Source: Chromatiaceae bacterium (GTDB lineage Bacteria > Pseudomonadota > Gammaproteobacteria > Chromatiales > Chromatiaceae). From it: 64,000 bases of DNA. Numbering within the stretch: position 1 is the stretch's first letter; every line of letters starts with the position of its first letter. The position numbers and the translations under genes are program-made. The stretch lies in assembly GCA_027078745.1 (NCBI GenBank), contig JALWWO010000006.1, positions 1 through 64,000 on the forward strand, written 5' to 3'. The notes below the pieces were generated by a model that was not told the DNA's origin, did not search any database, and saw only the letters and a list, made by a program, of their open reading frames with translations. Shown piece by piece: positions 29,002 to 37,417 of this stretch.

Positions 29002-30289
29002 GGGGATCTTTCCAGAGAATGCGGCCTTTGCCCAGCGTCCAGGTAACTCGCCCTCGGAGTGCCTTTCCCCAGAAGGGGGTGTTGCGGCCTTGGCTGTGCC
29101 AGTGCGCTGCATCCACTTTCCAGCGCCGCTTGGGGTCGAAGATACAGAGATCCGCCGGTTGTCCTGGGGTCAGATCGCCGCCGGCGCAGCCCAGGATCTG
29201 GGCGGGCACTCGGGTCAGGGCTTCGAGGATCCGAGAGAGGGGAATCCCGCCCTCTTCTGCCAAGCGCAAGCTGAGGGGCAGCAGGGTTTCCAAACTGGAG
29301 ATGCCGGGTTCCGTGCTGGGGAAGGGAGCCAGCTTTGCATCCGCTTCATGGGGGCGATGATCCGAACAGAGGGCACCGATCACCCCTTGCGCCAGGCCCT
29401 GTCGCAGAGCTTCCCGATCGGCAAGGCTGCGCAGGGGCGGATCCAGATGATAGTTGCTGTCAAATCCCAGCAGATGTTCTTCTGTGAAGAACAACTGATG
29501 CAGGCTCACATCCGCTGTGACGGGAAGCCCTCGGGCCTGGGCGTCTGCGATCATCTCCACGGAGCGGCCGCAGGACAGCCCTCGAATATGAATGCGCGCA
29601 CCCGTCTGTTCCGCGAGCGCCAGATCCCGCGCGAGAGCGACGGTTTCCGCCGCTTCGGGGATGCCTGGTAGCCCTAAGCGAGCGCTGACCTGCCCTTCAT
29701 GGGCGCAGCCCCGATTGTGCAAGTCCGCATCCTGGGGGCGCAGCATCACGCTGAGTTCAAAGGTCGCCGCATATTCCAAAGCATTGCGAGCCACCTGCAT
29801 GTTCCGCAACGGAGCATCCCCCTGGCTCAGAATCGGACAACCCGCCGCTTTGAGGGCGGCCATCTCGCTGAGCTGCTTGCCCTGCAAGCCTTGGGTGAGG
29901 GCACCGGCGGGAATCACCCGAGATTTTCCAAGGCGTTCTGCCCGCTGGGCGATGAGCTGGGCTACTGCCGGCGTGTCGATAACGGGTTGGGTGTCCGGCG
30001 GACAGCACAGGATGGTGATGCCTGATGCGGCGGCGGCTTGAGTCTCGCTAGCGATGGTCGCCTTATGTTCTGCGCCCGGTTCTCCGAGTCGTGCGCAGAG
30101 ATCGATGAAACCCGGGCAGAGGATCTGATCCCGGGCATCGATTCGCAGATCGGGATGAAAGCCCAGGGGCTGGGCACCGATCTGTAGGATCTTGCCCTCG
30201 GCGATGTGCACATCCCGTTGCGCATCGATGCCGTTGGCAGGATCGATCAGGCGGCCTCCGCAGATGCTGATCTTGGACGGTTCAGGCAT
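28991..30289 (-). CDS. pyrC: dihydroorotase-like protein PyrC' (probably non-catalytic)
   Basis: 432 residues, dihydroorotase fold. The first metal-binding HxH of active enzymes (DxHVHxREPG) reads [10 protein letters not shown] here, so Cys65-Ala-Arg67 replaces both histidines. This matches the inactive PyrC' of Pseudomonas, which assembles with PyrB and is needed for its stability. Opening segments such as [12 protein letters not shown] and [14 protein letters not shown] also resemble PyrC'. The ATG at 30289 overlaps the pyrB stop by eight bases. An active dihydroorotase must be encoded elsewhere. Confidence 0.9.
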   Translation of the reverse strand: MPEPSKISICGGRLIDPANGIDAQRDVHIAEGKILQIGAQPLGFHPDLRIDARDQILCPGFIDLCARLGEPGAEHKATIASETQAAAASGITILCCPPDTQPVIDTPAVAQLIAQRAERLGKSRVIPAGALTQGLQGKQLSEMAALKAAGCPILSQGDAPLRNMQVARNALEYAATFELSVMLRPQDADLHNRGCAHEGQVSARLGLPGIPEAAETVALARDLALAEQTGARIHIRGLSCGRSVEMIADAQARGLPVTADVSLHQLFFTEEHLLGFDSNYHLDPPLRSLADREALRQGLAQGVIGALCSDHRPHEADAKLAPFPSTEPGISSLETLLPLSLRLAEEGGIPLSRILEALTRVPAQILGCAGGDLTPGQPADLCIFDPKRRWKVDAAHWHSQGRNTPFWGKALRGRVTWTLGKGRILWKDPHEA

Positions 30290-31262
30290 GATGCTCCCGC
30301 GCGTTCTGGGTGCCGATGCAGCGGGAGATGACTGCCATGCGCACCGCGATGCCATTGCTCACCTGTTCCAGGATCACGGAGCGCGGCCCATCGGCCACCT
30401 GGGAATCCATCTCCACGCCCCGATTGATGGGGCCTGGATGCAGCACGATGGCATCCGGTTTGGCAGCGCTCAGCTGGGCTTCCGTCAGGCCGAAGCAATG
30501 GAAATATTCCCGGGCGCTTGGCAGCAAAGCCCCCTGCATCCGCTCCCGCTGCAAGCGCAATGCGATGATCACATCCGCATCTCGAATCCCTTCCTGAAGG
30601 TCGTGGAAAACCCGCGCACCCAGGGCTTCTGGGTGGCTCGGCAGCAGGGTGCGGGGGGCGATGAGGCGCAGCTCGCCTACCCCCAGGCTATTCAGGGCCA
30701 GCAGCTGAGACCGGGCCACCCGCGAATGCAGGATGTCCCCTACGATGGCCACGCATAGGTTGGAGAAATCCCCCTTGTGCTGGCGGATGGTGAACAGGTC
30801 CAACAAGGCCTGGGTGGGGTGGGCATGGCGGCCATCCCCCGCGTTGATGACGCTCACATGGGGCGGTAGGTGCTGGGCGATGAAATGGGCGGCGCCCGTG
30901 TCCCGATGGCGGACCACGAAGAGATCTAGATGCATGGCTTCCAGATTCCGCAGGGTATCCAGGAGGCTTTCCCCTTTGGCGGTGGCGGAGGTGGAGATGT
31001 TCAGATTCAGCACATCTGCCGACAGGCGCTTGGCCGCCAGTTCGAAGGTGGTGCGGGTGCGGGTGCTGGTTTCGAAGAAGAGATTGGCGACCACCTTGCC
31101 CCGGCAGATGGGCACCTTTTTCACTGTCTGGCGCGCCACACGGAGGAAGCCCTCAGTCTGATCAAGAATCTCTACCAGCAGTTCCCGAGGCAATCCCTCC
31201 AAGCTGAGGAAATGGCGCAATCGCCCCTGCGCGTCCAGCTGTTGCACCGGTCCCGGGTTCAT
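30282..31262 (-). CDS. pyrB: aspartate carbamoyltransferase catalytic chain
   Basis: 326 residues. It joins carbamoyl phosphate and aspartate, the first committed pyrimidine step. The carbamoyl-phosphate motif [13 protein letters not shown] and the later HPTQALLDL and LHPGPINRG segments are intact. The N-terminal ~15 residues extend beyond the E. coli chain, as in Pseudomonas-type PyrB that forms dodecamers with PyrC'. No pyrI or pyrR is near. It starts the pyrB-pyrC'-pyrK run and lies 68 bases from the smr gene upstream. Confidence 0.96.
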   Translation of the reverse strand: MNPGPVQQLDAQGRLRHFLSLEGLPRELLVEILDQTEGFLRVARQTVKKVPICRGKVVANLFFETSTRTRTTFELAAKRLSADVLNLNISTSATAKGESLLDTLRNLEAMHLDLFVVRHRDTGAAHFIAQHLPPHVSVINAGDGRHAHPTQALLDLFTIRQHKGDFSNLCVAIVGDILHSRVARSQLLALNSLGVGELRLIAPRTLLPSHPEALGARVFHDLQEGIRDADVIIALRLQRERMQGALLPSAREYFHCFGLTEAQLSAAKPDAIVLHPGPINRGVEMDSQVADGPRSVILEQVSNGIAVRMAVISRCIGTQNAREHHA

Positions 31263-31330
31263 GAAACGTTGAAGTCCCTCGCTGCGAAATTCCTTAGGTT
31301 AGCGCTAATTACCTGCTCTTGCAATCGATC

Positions 31331-31894
31331 TCAGCGCCTTCGGTTCGGTCTAGTTCTCCTCTTATCGGGATTTTTCAAGAGCACGTAGAGGGCACCCGTG
31401 CCCCCATCCCGTCGGGTGGCGGAACAGAAAGCGAGCACCTCGGGATAGAGGCGCAGCCAATAGTTGACCTTGCGCTTGAGTACGGGCTGTTGGGCTTGGG
31501 ATCGATAGCCCTTGCCATGGATGACCTGGGCGCAGCGCACCCGACGGCGTTGGCAATCGGTGAGGAACGCATCGAGCGTTTCCCGTGCCTGCTCACTGGT
31601 GAGTCCGTGCAGATCCAAGATCAGTTCCACCGGAATTCTGCCCCGTTGCAAATCGGACAGGATGCGCTTCTGCAGACCCGATCGGGAGAAGAACAGAAAT
31701 TCATAGGTCTCTACTTCGGATTCCGCTAAGGGAGCGCCAGCAGGCGCAGGTTTTTTTTCTCGGGGCTGAGAAATGAGCACTGGCGGGGGGCGGCGCCGAT
31801 AGGGCGCAGGCTGCGCTGTATCCAGGGGCTTTGCATCCTTCACCGCTTGGCGGAAGAGTGCCCTTTCCTGCTCATTGATCTTTCCTTTAGCCAT
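31331..31894 (-). CDS. Smr-domain protein (YdaL/SmrA-like)
   Basis: 187 residues. The C-terminal Smr domain (~95-180) shows LDLHGLTSEQARE, VIHGKGY and GGTGALYVLL, the conserved LDxH and HGxG motifs of MutS2-type nicking endonucleases and YdaL. The N-terminal half is charged and Pro-rich, probably flexible. Cellular role in proteobacteria is unsettled (RNA or DNA cleavage). The ATG at 31894 is preferred over a TTG at 31906. It is 26 bases after glgA. Confidence 0.9.
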   Translation of the reverse strand: MAKGKINEQERALFRQAVKDAKPLDTAQPAPYRRRPPPVLISQPREKKPAPAGAPLAESEVETYEFLFFSRSGLQKRILSDLQRGRIPVELILDLHGLTSEQARETLDAFLTDCQRRRVRCAQVIHGKGYRSQAQQPVLKRKVNYWLRLYPEVLAFCSATRRDGGTGALYVLLKNPDKRRTRPNRRR

Positions 31895-31920
31895 GGACGA
31901 AGTCAAAGCGTGCCTGTTCC

Positions 31921-33657
31921 CTATTTGCTGCGGATGTGATCGTAGATATTGAGATAATCCTTGCCCGGCAGGTTCCAGGAATAATCGCTGCGCATGGCAT
32001 TCTTCATCAGTGCCCGAAAATCGTCAGGATGATGGTAATAGCAGGCGATGGCGCGGCCCAGGGCGGATTCTAAGCCAGTTCGATCATAATCGCGGAAGCT
32101 GTAGCCGTTGCGCTCGTGGAAAGGCCGGTGGGAATGGTCCTTGTCGAACACGGTGTCCGCCAGCCCCCCCACCTCCCGCACCACGGGGATGGTGCCGTAG
32201 CGCAGGGCGATGAGCTGGGTAAGCCCGCAGGGTTCAAATCGGCTCGGCACCAGCATGAGATCCGCGCCCGCATAGATGAGATGGGCAAGCGACTCATCGA
32301 AGCCGATCTCCAAATGGCAATCGGGGCTATCGTTGAGCATCTGCTTCAAGCCCCAGAAATCCGCGTTGATCTGGGGATCTGGGCTGGATCCCAGAAGCAC
32401 GAATTGTCCCCCCTGCTCTAAAGTGTAGAAAATGGCATGGCGCACCAGTTCCAAGCCCTTCTGGGGGTCCAATCGACCGATGAAGGCGACGATGGGTTTC
32501 TCATTGTCCGCCAGCAAGAGCCGATGGCGCAGGGCGCGCTTGTTCTCATACTTGTCTTCGATATGGTCGACGTCATAGCGCACGGGAATTTGCGGATCCA
32601 CCTCCGGGTTCCACACTGCATAATCGATTCCGTTCACTACGCCACCGTATTTCACGTGGTGAATATGCAGGGTGGGTTCTAAGCCGAAGCCCTGATCCTG
32701 CTGGGTTTCAAAGGCGTAGCGGGGAGAAACCGTAGTGATGAAGTTGGAATAAACAATGCCCCCCTTGAGCAAGTTCAGCGCCTGGGGATTCTGGTTGTCC
32801 CGCAATCGGTGGTAGTCAAAGAAATGTTCCGGTTTGTGGAGTCCGCCCGCCCGCAACACCTCCATGCCCGTGATGCCCTGATGCTTGAAGTTGTGGATGG
32901 TGAGGCAGACGCGGGGATGGGTCATGCCCAATTGCTGATAGATCTCGTAGAGGAAGACAGGGACCAGGGCGGTCTGCCAGTCATGGCAATGGATGATGTC
33001 CGGATGCTTGCCGGATTTGAAGAGAAATTCCATGGCCGCCCGAGAAAAGAAGGCGTAGCGCAGCACATCATCCGGAAAGCCGTAGATCTGCCCCCGCTCG
33101 AAGAAGCGATCCTGGGAATGGGGTTCGATGAAGAAGCATTTTCGATCGTGCACGAACCCGAAGTAGACGGTGCAATGGATCGCCCCTTCGTACCAGGGCA
33201 CCCAGAGATCTTCATAAGCGGGATGCAGTTCGAAGATTTGGCCGTAGTCCAGGCAGTCATATTTAGGCAGGATGATTTCCACATGATTGCCTCGGATGGC
33301 CAGCTCTCGGGACAATCCAAAGACCACATCCCCCAATCCGCCCACCTTGGCCACCGGCGCCATTTCCGGGCTGATGTGCACCACATAGAGATGAGGAATC
33401 CGAGGGGCTGAAACCCCCGGTGAGTTCACCTCGGGTTCCAGAGGAACGGGTTCTCGGATGGGGGCTGTCGCATCTTCCGGCAGCTGGACCTCCTGGAATC
33501 CTGCGGGGATAAGCGCCTGTTCCACACGGTTTTCCGCTGGCGCGGCTGACCTCGTTTCTTGGCTCGCTTGGGAACGGGAACGCCGAGTCTTGGTGAGTGC
33601 GTTCTCTGATTGCTGGGAACGCCCGGCTTTTCTGCCGGCCGATTTCTCACTGGCCAT
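31921..33657 (-). CDS. glgA: glycogen synthase (ADP-glucose type)
   Basis: 578 residues, about 90 longer than usual. The GT5 core begins near residue 88; KVGGLGDVVFGL (near 105) is the ADP-glucose-binding KxGGL motif, and EPCGLTQLIALRYG near 465 the C-terminal catalytic region. It extends alpha-1,4-glucan chains. The N-terminal extension is Ser/Arg/Gln- and Pro-rich with no fold evident. The core resembles cyanobacterial-type GlgA2 in places. The ATG at 33657 shares its A with the glgB TGA stop; a GTG one codon upstream is also possible. Confidence 0.95.
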   Translation of the reverse strand: MASEKSAGRKAGRSQQSENALTKTRRSRSQASQETRSAAPAENRVEQALIPAGFQEVQLPEDATAPIREPVPLEPEVNSPGVSAPRIPHLYVVHISPEMAPVAKVGGLGDVVFGLSRELAIRGNHVEIILPKYDCLDYGQIFELHPAYEDLWVPWYEGAIHCTVYFGFVHDRKCFFIEPHSQDRFFERGQIYGFPDDVLRYAFFSRAAMEFLFKSGKHPDIIHCHDWQTALVPVFLYEIYQQLGMTHPRVCLTIHNFKHQGITGMEVLRAGGLHKPEHFFDYHRLRDNQNPQALNLLKGGIVYSNFITTVSPRYAFETQQDQGFGLEPTLHIHHVKYGGVVNGIDYAVWNPEVDPQIPVRYDVDHIEDKYENKRALRHRLLLADNEKPIVAFIGRLDPQKGLELVRHAIFYTLEQGGQFVLLGSSPDPQINADFWGLKQMLNDSPDCHLEIGFDESLAHLIYAGADLMLVPSRFEPCGLTQLIALRYGTIPVVREVGGLADTVFDKDHSHRPFHERNGYSFRDYDRTGLESALGRAIACYYHHPDDFRALMKNAMRSDYSWNLPGKDYLNIYDHIRSK

Positions 33658-35885
33658 CACAGCTTCCCCTTGGATAATACCGAGGGGCTGGACCCGTCCT
33701 GCTCTTCTGAATCCGTTTTCGTGGGTTTCAGCAGAATGCCGGCCAAGGGCGGCAAGCTGAGTTCGATGGATTGTCGATGTCCCATCCAGGGCACCGCCTG
33801 GCTCATCAAGTTCCCCTCATTGCGCACCCCACTGCCTCCGTAGGTCGGATCGTCCGAGTTCAGGATTTCCCGATAGCGGCCCGGAGGCACGCCGATGCGG
33901 TAGCCATGGCGGGGCACTGGCGTGAAATTGAGGGCGACGATGAGAAAATCCTCCGGCGCGCGAGCATGGCGGGAGAAGATCAGCACGGAATTTTGGGCAT
34001 CCTGGCAATCGATCCATCGGAACCCATCGGATTCAAAATCCAGTTCATGCAGGGCGGGTTCCTGTCGATGCAGTGCATTGAGCCGCCGCACCAGCCGTTG
34101 CACCCCCTGGTGAAATGGCACTTCGAGCAGCTGCCATTCCAAGGTCTTGGCACTGTCCCATTCGGTGGCCTGCCCGAACTCGATGCCCATGAACAGGAGC
34201 TGTTTCCCGGGATGCGCAAACAAGTAGGTGTAGAGAAGACGGAGATTGGCGAACTTCTGCCATTCATCCCCGGGCATCTTCTGGAGCATGGAGCCCTTGC
34301 CGTGGACTACTTCATCATGGGAGAAGGGCAGGAGGAAATTTTCCGTGAAGGCATAGAGCAGGCTGAAGGTCAGGCTGTCTTGATGATATTGCCGGTAGAT
34401 GGGTTCCCGCGCCATGTAGCGCAAGGTGTCATTCATCCAACCCATGTTCCACTTGAGGTCGAAACCCAGCCCGCCCAGATAGGTGGGTCGGGTCACCTGG
34501 GGCCAAGAGGTGGACTCCTCCGCCATGATGAGGGTGCCGGGCACCTGATCATGGGTGATCTCATTGAGCTCCCGCAGAAAGGCGATGGCTTCCAGATTCT
34601 CCCGCCCGCCGTAGCGGTTGGGAATCCATTCTCCCTCCTTTCGGGAATAATCCAGATAGAGCATGGAAGCCACTGCATCCACCCGCAGGCCGTCCACATG
34701 GTATTCCTCCAGCCAGAACACGGCGCTGGAGAGGAGGAAATTCTTCACCTCATAGCGGCCGAAATTATAGATGAGGGTAGACCAATCCCGATGTTCTCCG
34801 AGGCGCGGGTCTTCGTGTTCGTAGAGGGCCGTGCCGTCGAAGCGGGCGAGTCCGTGGGCGTCCTTAGGAAAGTGGGCGGGCACCCAATCCAGGATGACCC
34901 CCAATCCCTGCTCATGACAGTGATTCACCAGCCATCGGAAATCGTCCGGTGTGCCGAAGCGGCTCGTGGGAGCATAGTAACCGGTGGTCTGATAACCCCA
35001 GGATTTATCATAGGGATGTTCTGTGATCGGCATCAGCTCGATATGGGTGAAGCCCATCTCCTTGGCATAGCGGGCCAACCGCTGGCCGATCTCCCGATAG
35101 TTAAGCATCTCCCCTTCCGGGCCCCGCTGCCAGGACCCCAAATGCACTTCATAAATAGACATGGGCGCGTGCAGCCAGTCCCACTTGGCGCGGGCGTTGA
35201 GCCAATCCTGATCCGTCCAGGGAAAGCGGCTCTCCGGTTCCACCAAAGTGGCGGTGTGGGGGCGCACCTCAAACCGCCGCCCGTAGGGATCGGATTTGAG
35301 GAACACAGCCCCGTTCTTGGCGCGAATCTCATATTTATAGAGGATGCCCGCGGGCAGATCCGGCAGGAAAAGTTCCCAAACCCCGTTGCCCCGCACCCGC
35401 ATGGGATGGGTGCGACCATCCCAACGGTTGAAATCCCCCACCACACTCACCCGCTCCGCATTGGGTGCCCAGAGGGCGAACAGGACGCCGGCCACCCCGT
35501 CTACTTCATGCACGTGGGACCCTAAGAAGCGGTAGGCATGGCGATGGCGACCTTCTCCAAAGAGGTGAAGATCCAGGTCTCCCAGCTGCGGGGGATAGCA
35601 ATAGGGATCATGGATGAGATGTTCCCGATGTTCGTCATCCCGCCAGATCAGGCGGTAGCGTTCGGGAATTTGATCAGCCTTGCCGCGCCATTCGAAGAGA
35701 TCTGTGCCCTCGATGCGCTCCATAGCATGCCCCCCCTCTAGGATGGAGACTGTCTCCGCATGAGGCAGCAGGACGCGGACCAAGATTTCTTCTCCCTCTC
35801 GGTGAGGACCCAAAACGCTGAAAGGGTCGGAATGCCGGGCTTCGATGAGGCGCTGCAGGCTGGGGGGGAGCGGCTGTGCTTTCAT
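33657..35885 (-). CDS. glgB: 1,4-alpha-glucan branching enzyme
   Basis: 742 residues. Two N-terminal CBM48/E-set domains (~15-105 and ~125-215) precede the GH13 barrel and a C-terminal beta domain. The nucleophile is in [13 protein letters not shown], the acid/base region in LIMAEEST and the transition-state Asp in [10 protein letters not shown]. It creates alpha-1,6 branches in glycogen. It is coupled to glgA by a one-base overlap. glgC and glgP are not in the window. A 584-codon frame on the other strand is a shadow. Confidence 0.96.
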   Translation of the reverse strand: MKAQPLPPSLQRLIEARHSDPFSVLGPHREGEEILVRVLLPHAETVSILEGGHAMERIEGTDLFEWRGKADQIPERYRLIWRDDEHREHLIHDPYCYPPQLGDLDLHLFGEGRHRHAYRFLGSHVHEVDGVAGVLFALWAPNAERVSVVGDFNRWDGRTHPMRVRGNGVWELFLPDLPAGILYKYEIRAKNGAVFLKSDPYGRRFEVRPHTATLVEPESRFPWTDQDWLNARAKWDWLHAPMSIYEVHLGSWQRGPEGEMLNYREIGQRLARYAKEMGFTHIELMPITEHPYDKSWGYQTTGYYAPTSRFGTPDDFRWLVNHCHEQGLGVILDWVPAHFPKDAHGLARFDGTALYEHEDPRLGEHRDWSTLIYNFGRYEVKNFLLSSAVFWLEEYHVDGLRVDAVASMLYLDYSRKEGEWIPNRYGGRENLEAIAFLRELNEITHDQVPGTLIMAEESTSWPQVTRPTYLGGLGFDLKWNMGWMNDTLRYMAREPIYRQYHQDSLTFSLLYAFTENFLLPFSHDEVVHGKGSMLQKMPGDEWQKFANLRLLYTYLFAHPGKQLLFMGIEFGQATEWDSAKTLEWQLLEVPFHQGVQRLVRRLNALHRQEPALHELDFESDGFRWIDCQDAQNSVLIFSRHARAPEDFLIVALNFTPVPRHGYRIGVPPGRYREILNSDDPTYGGSGVRNEGNLMSQAVPWMGHRQSIELSLPPLAGILLKPTKTDSEEQDGSSPSVLSKGKL

Positions 35886-35964
35886 CCGAGATACTACCTA
35901 GGGAATGGCTCCACCTATCATCCCATAAATCTAGACCGGAGCCCAAGGTGATGGCGTAGTATCC

Positions 35965-36855
35965 TCATCGATGCGCAGGATTCGGGGATTGTTCCTGAAG
36001 ATAATGGATGCAATCCCGCTGGAAGTCCCGCAGATATCGATCTTTCGCATAGGCGATGCGAAGGGTTTCCCAAGAAAACAAATGGCTGAGATCCCGGAAC
36101 AGCAAATCACCGTCTGATTCGGGATCATAGGCGATATTGGCAAGGATGCCGATGCCTCGGGTCTGGCGCACATAGCTTTTGATGGTCTCTGCGTCCGGTG
36201 CTGCAAGGACCACCTGGGGGCGCAAGCCTTCCCGTGCGAAGGCATCGGAAAAGCGGCTGCGACCCAGTGCCCCATCGAGGTAGGTAGCTAGCGGCTGCTC
36301 GCAGAGCCATTCCAGGGTCAGGGGTTGTTGCGCCAGGGCAGGATGTCCCTGGGGCGCGATGAGCCCGTAGTGCCAACGACAGCTGGGCAGGTTTGCCAGG
36401 TCTGAAACGGGAGGTCCGTTGTAAAGCGCCAGATCCGCTTGATCCCGACGCACTCGTTCCCAGAGCTGCGCTAGGGTTCCCGTGTCGATCTGCACTTGGA
36501 TACCTGGATATCGGGCGCGAAAGGCGCGCAGGGCAGCGGAGAGAAAGGGACGGGGCACGCTGGCGGAAACGGCGATGCGCAGGATGCCGATGGTGGGCTG
36601 TCCCCTGAGGCTGTGAATGTTCGCAAGCTCAGTGAGGATGATGCGGGCATGAGCGACCACCTGTTCCCCCAGTTCTGTAAAGCCGATCAAGCGCTTGCCT
36701 TGGCGATGGATTAGGCGGCCCCCCAGTTCCTCTTCCAATCGGCGGAGGTGTTGGGACACCGCCGGTTGCACCAAATGAAGGCGGGCAGCGGTGCGGCTTA
36801 CGCTGAATTCCATCTCAGCCAGCGTGACCAAAGAACGGAGTTGCCGGATTTCCAT
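35965..36855 (-). CDS. LysR-family transcriptional regulator
   Basis: 296 residues. An N-terminal winged helix-turn-helix (~1-60, ARLHLVQPAVSQHLRRLEEE) and a periplasmic-binding-like effector domain (~88-290). The segment GKRLIGFTELGEQVV after the HTH resembles CysB/Cbl-type regulators, though the match is loose. It diverges from the DsrC-like gene, the classic LysR layout, so it likely controls that gene. The ATG at 36855 is preferred over a TTG at 36873. glgB lies 79 bases downstream on the same strand. Confidence 0.92.
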   Translation of the reverse strand: MEIRQLRSLVTLAEMEFSVSRTAARLHLVQPAVSQHLRRLEEELGGRLIHRQGKRLIGFTELGEQVVAHARIILTELANIHSLRGQPTIGILRIAVSASVPRPFLSAALRAFRARYPGIQVQIDTGTLAQLWERVRRDQADLALYNGPPVSDLANLPSCRWHYGLIAPQGHPALAQQPLTLEWLCEQPLATYLDGALGRSRFSDAFAREGLRPQVVLAAPDAETIKSYVRQTRGIGILANIAYDPESDGDLLFRDLSHLFSWETLRIAYAKDRYLRDFQRDCIHYLQEQSPNPAHR

Positions 36856-36876
36856 AGTTTCATTCGTGATCAATCA

Positions 36877-36895
36877 GTAAAAATTATTATTTTAC
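36877..36895. promoter_or_regulatory. candidate LysR operator (inverted repeat)
   Basis: GTAAAA-attatta-TTTTAC, six-base perfect arms around an AT-only spacer, lies in the 94-base gap between the divergent lysR and dsrC-like starts. Size and placement fit a LysR recognition site. A second short palindrome, TGAT-CA-ATCA, lies at 36867-36876. Confidence 0.5.
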
Positions 36896-36949
36896 ATGAT
36901 GCACCCTTGCACCATACTGCTCCCTACCCCTGAGGAGAAATGGAGCACG

Positions 36950-37288
36950 ATGATGCAACCTTATCTGGAACTACAGTCCGAGCAACCTAGACCGCTTTTC
37001 GATGAAGACGGCTTTCTCCTAGATCCCTCTGTTTGGAATGAGAGTCTTGCCGAGCAGATCGCCTGTGAGGAAGGGATTTTGGAACTGACCCCAGAACATT
37101 GGCGAGTCATTGAGCGGGTGCGCACCAAGTTCTTCCAAGTGGGGGCTTTGCCGAATCTGCGCCGCCTGTGCCGAGATACAGCACTTTCCCGCACTCAGAT
37201 GCACTTGCTCTTCGGTAGTTGCAAGTCCATCTGGCGCATCGCGGGGCTTCCTAATCCAGGAGAGGAAGCCAAAACTTATTTAAGTTAA
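36950..37288 (+). CDS. DsrC/TusE-family protein lacking both C-terminal redox cysteines
   Basis: 112 residues, the family length. FDEDGFLLDPSVWNESLAEQ, ELTPEHWRVIERVR and the C-terminal WRIAGLPNP match DsrC/TusE/RspA. The family's redox arm normally reads ACKIAGLPKPTGCV. Here the first of these cysteines is Trp95 and the penultimate one is gone, replaced by GEEAKTYLS; a Cys91 lies just before. It therefore cannot carry a trisulfide like DsrC and fits the RspA-like, possibly regulatory, class. ATGs at 36950 and 36953 both follow GGAG. It is divergent from a LysR regulator and ends in an intrinsic terminator. Confidence 0.85.
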   Translation: MMQPYLELQSEQPRPLFDEDGFLLDPSVWNESLAEQIACEEGILELTPEHWRVIERVRTKFFQVGALPNLRRLCRDTALSRTQMHLLFGSCKSIWRIAGLPNPGEEAKTYLS

Positions 37289-37307
37289 AGCCATTTCCCG
37301 CTCCCTC

Positions 37308-37340
37308 AACCTGCGACCCCAAGGGCCGCAGGTTTCTTTT
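37308..37340 (+). terminator. intrinsic terminator after the DsrC-like gene
   Basis: AACCTGCG-a-CCC-caa-GGG-c-CGCAGGTT forms a stem of about eight plus three pairs, followed directly by TCTTTT. It is well placed 20 bases after the stop. Confidence 0.85.
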
Positions 37341-37417
37341 CTGCCTGATCCTGTCGTGGTGCTAGAATAATTTATTTGTTTTTATTTCTAGCGATTGATG
37401 CTGTCAGGGTCGCCTCC

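Noticed and set aside
28991-30289. PyrC' as a decayed pseudogene
   Set aside because: The frame is full length with conserved PyrC'-type sequence; loss of metal ligands is a known feature of that subfamily.
33771-35525. 584-codon plus-strand frame opposite glgB
   Set aside because: Shadow of glgB; no domain, no ribosome site, and composition typical of antisense frames.
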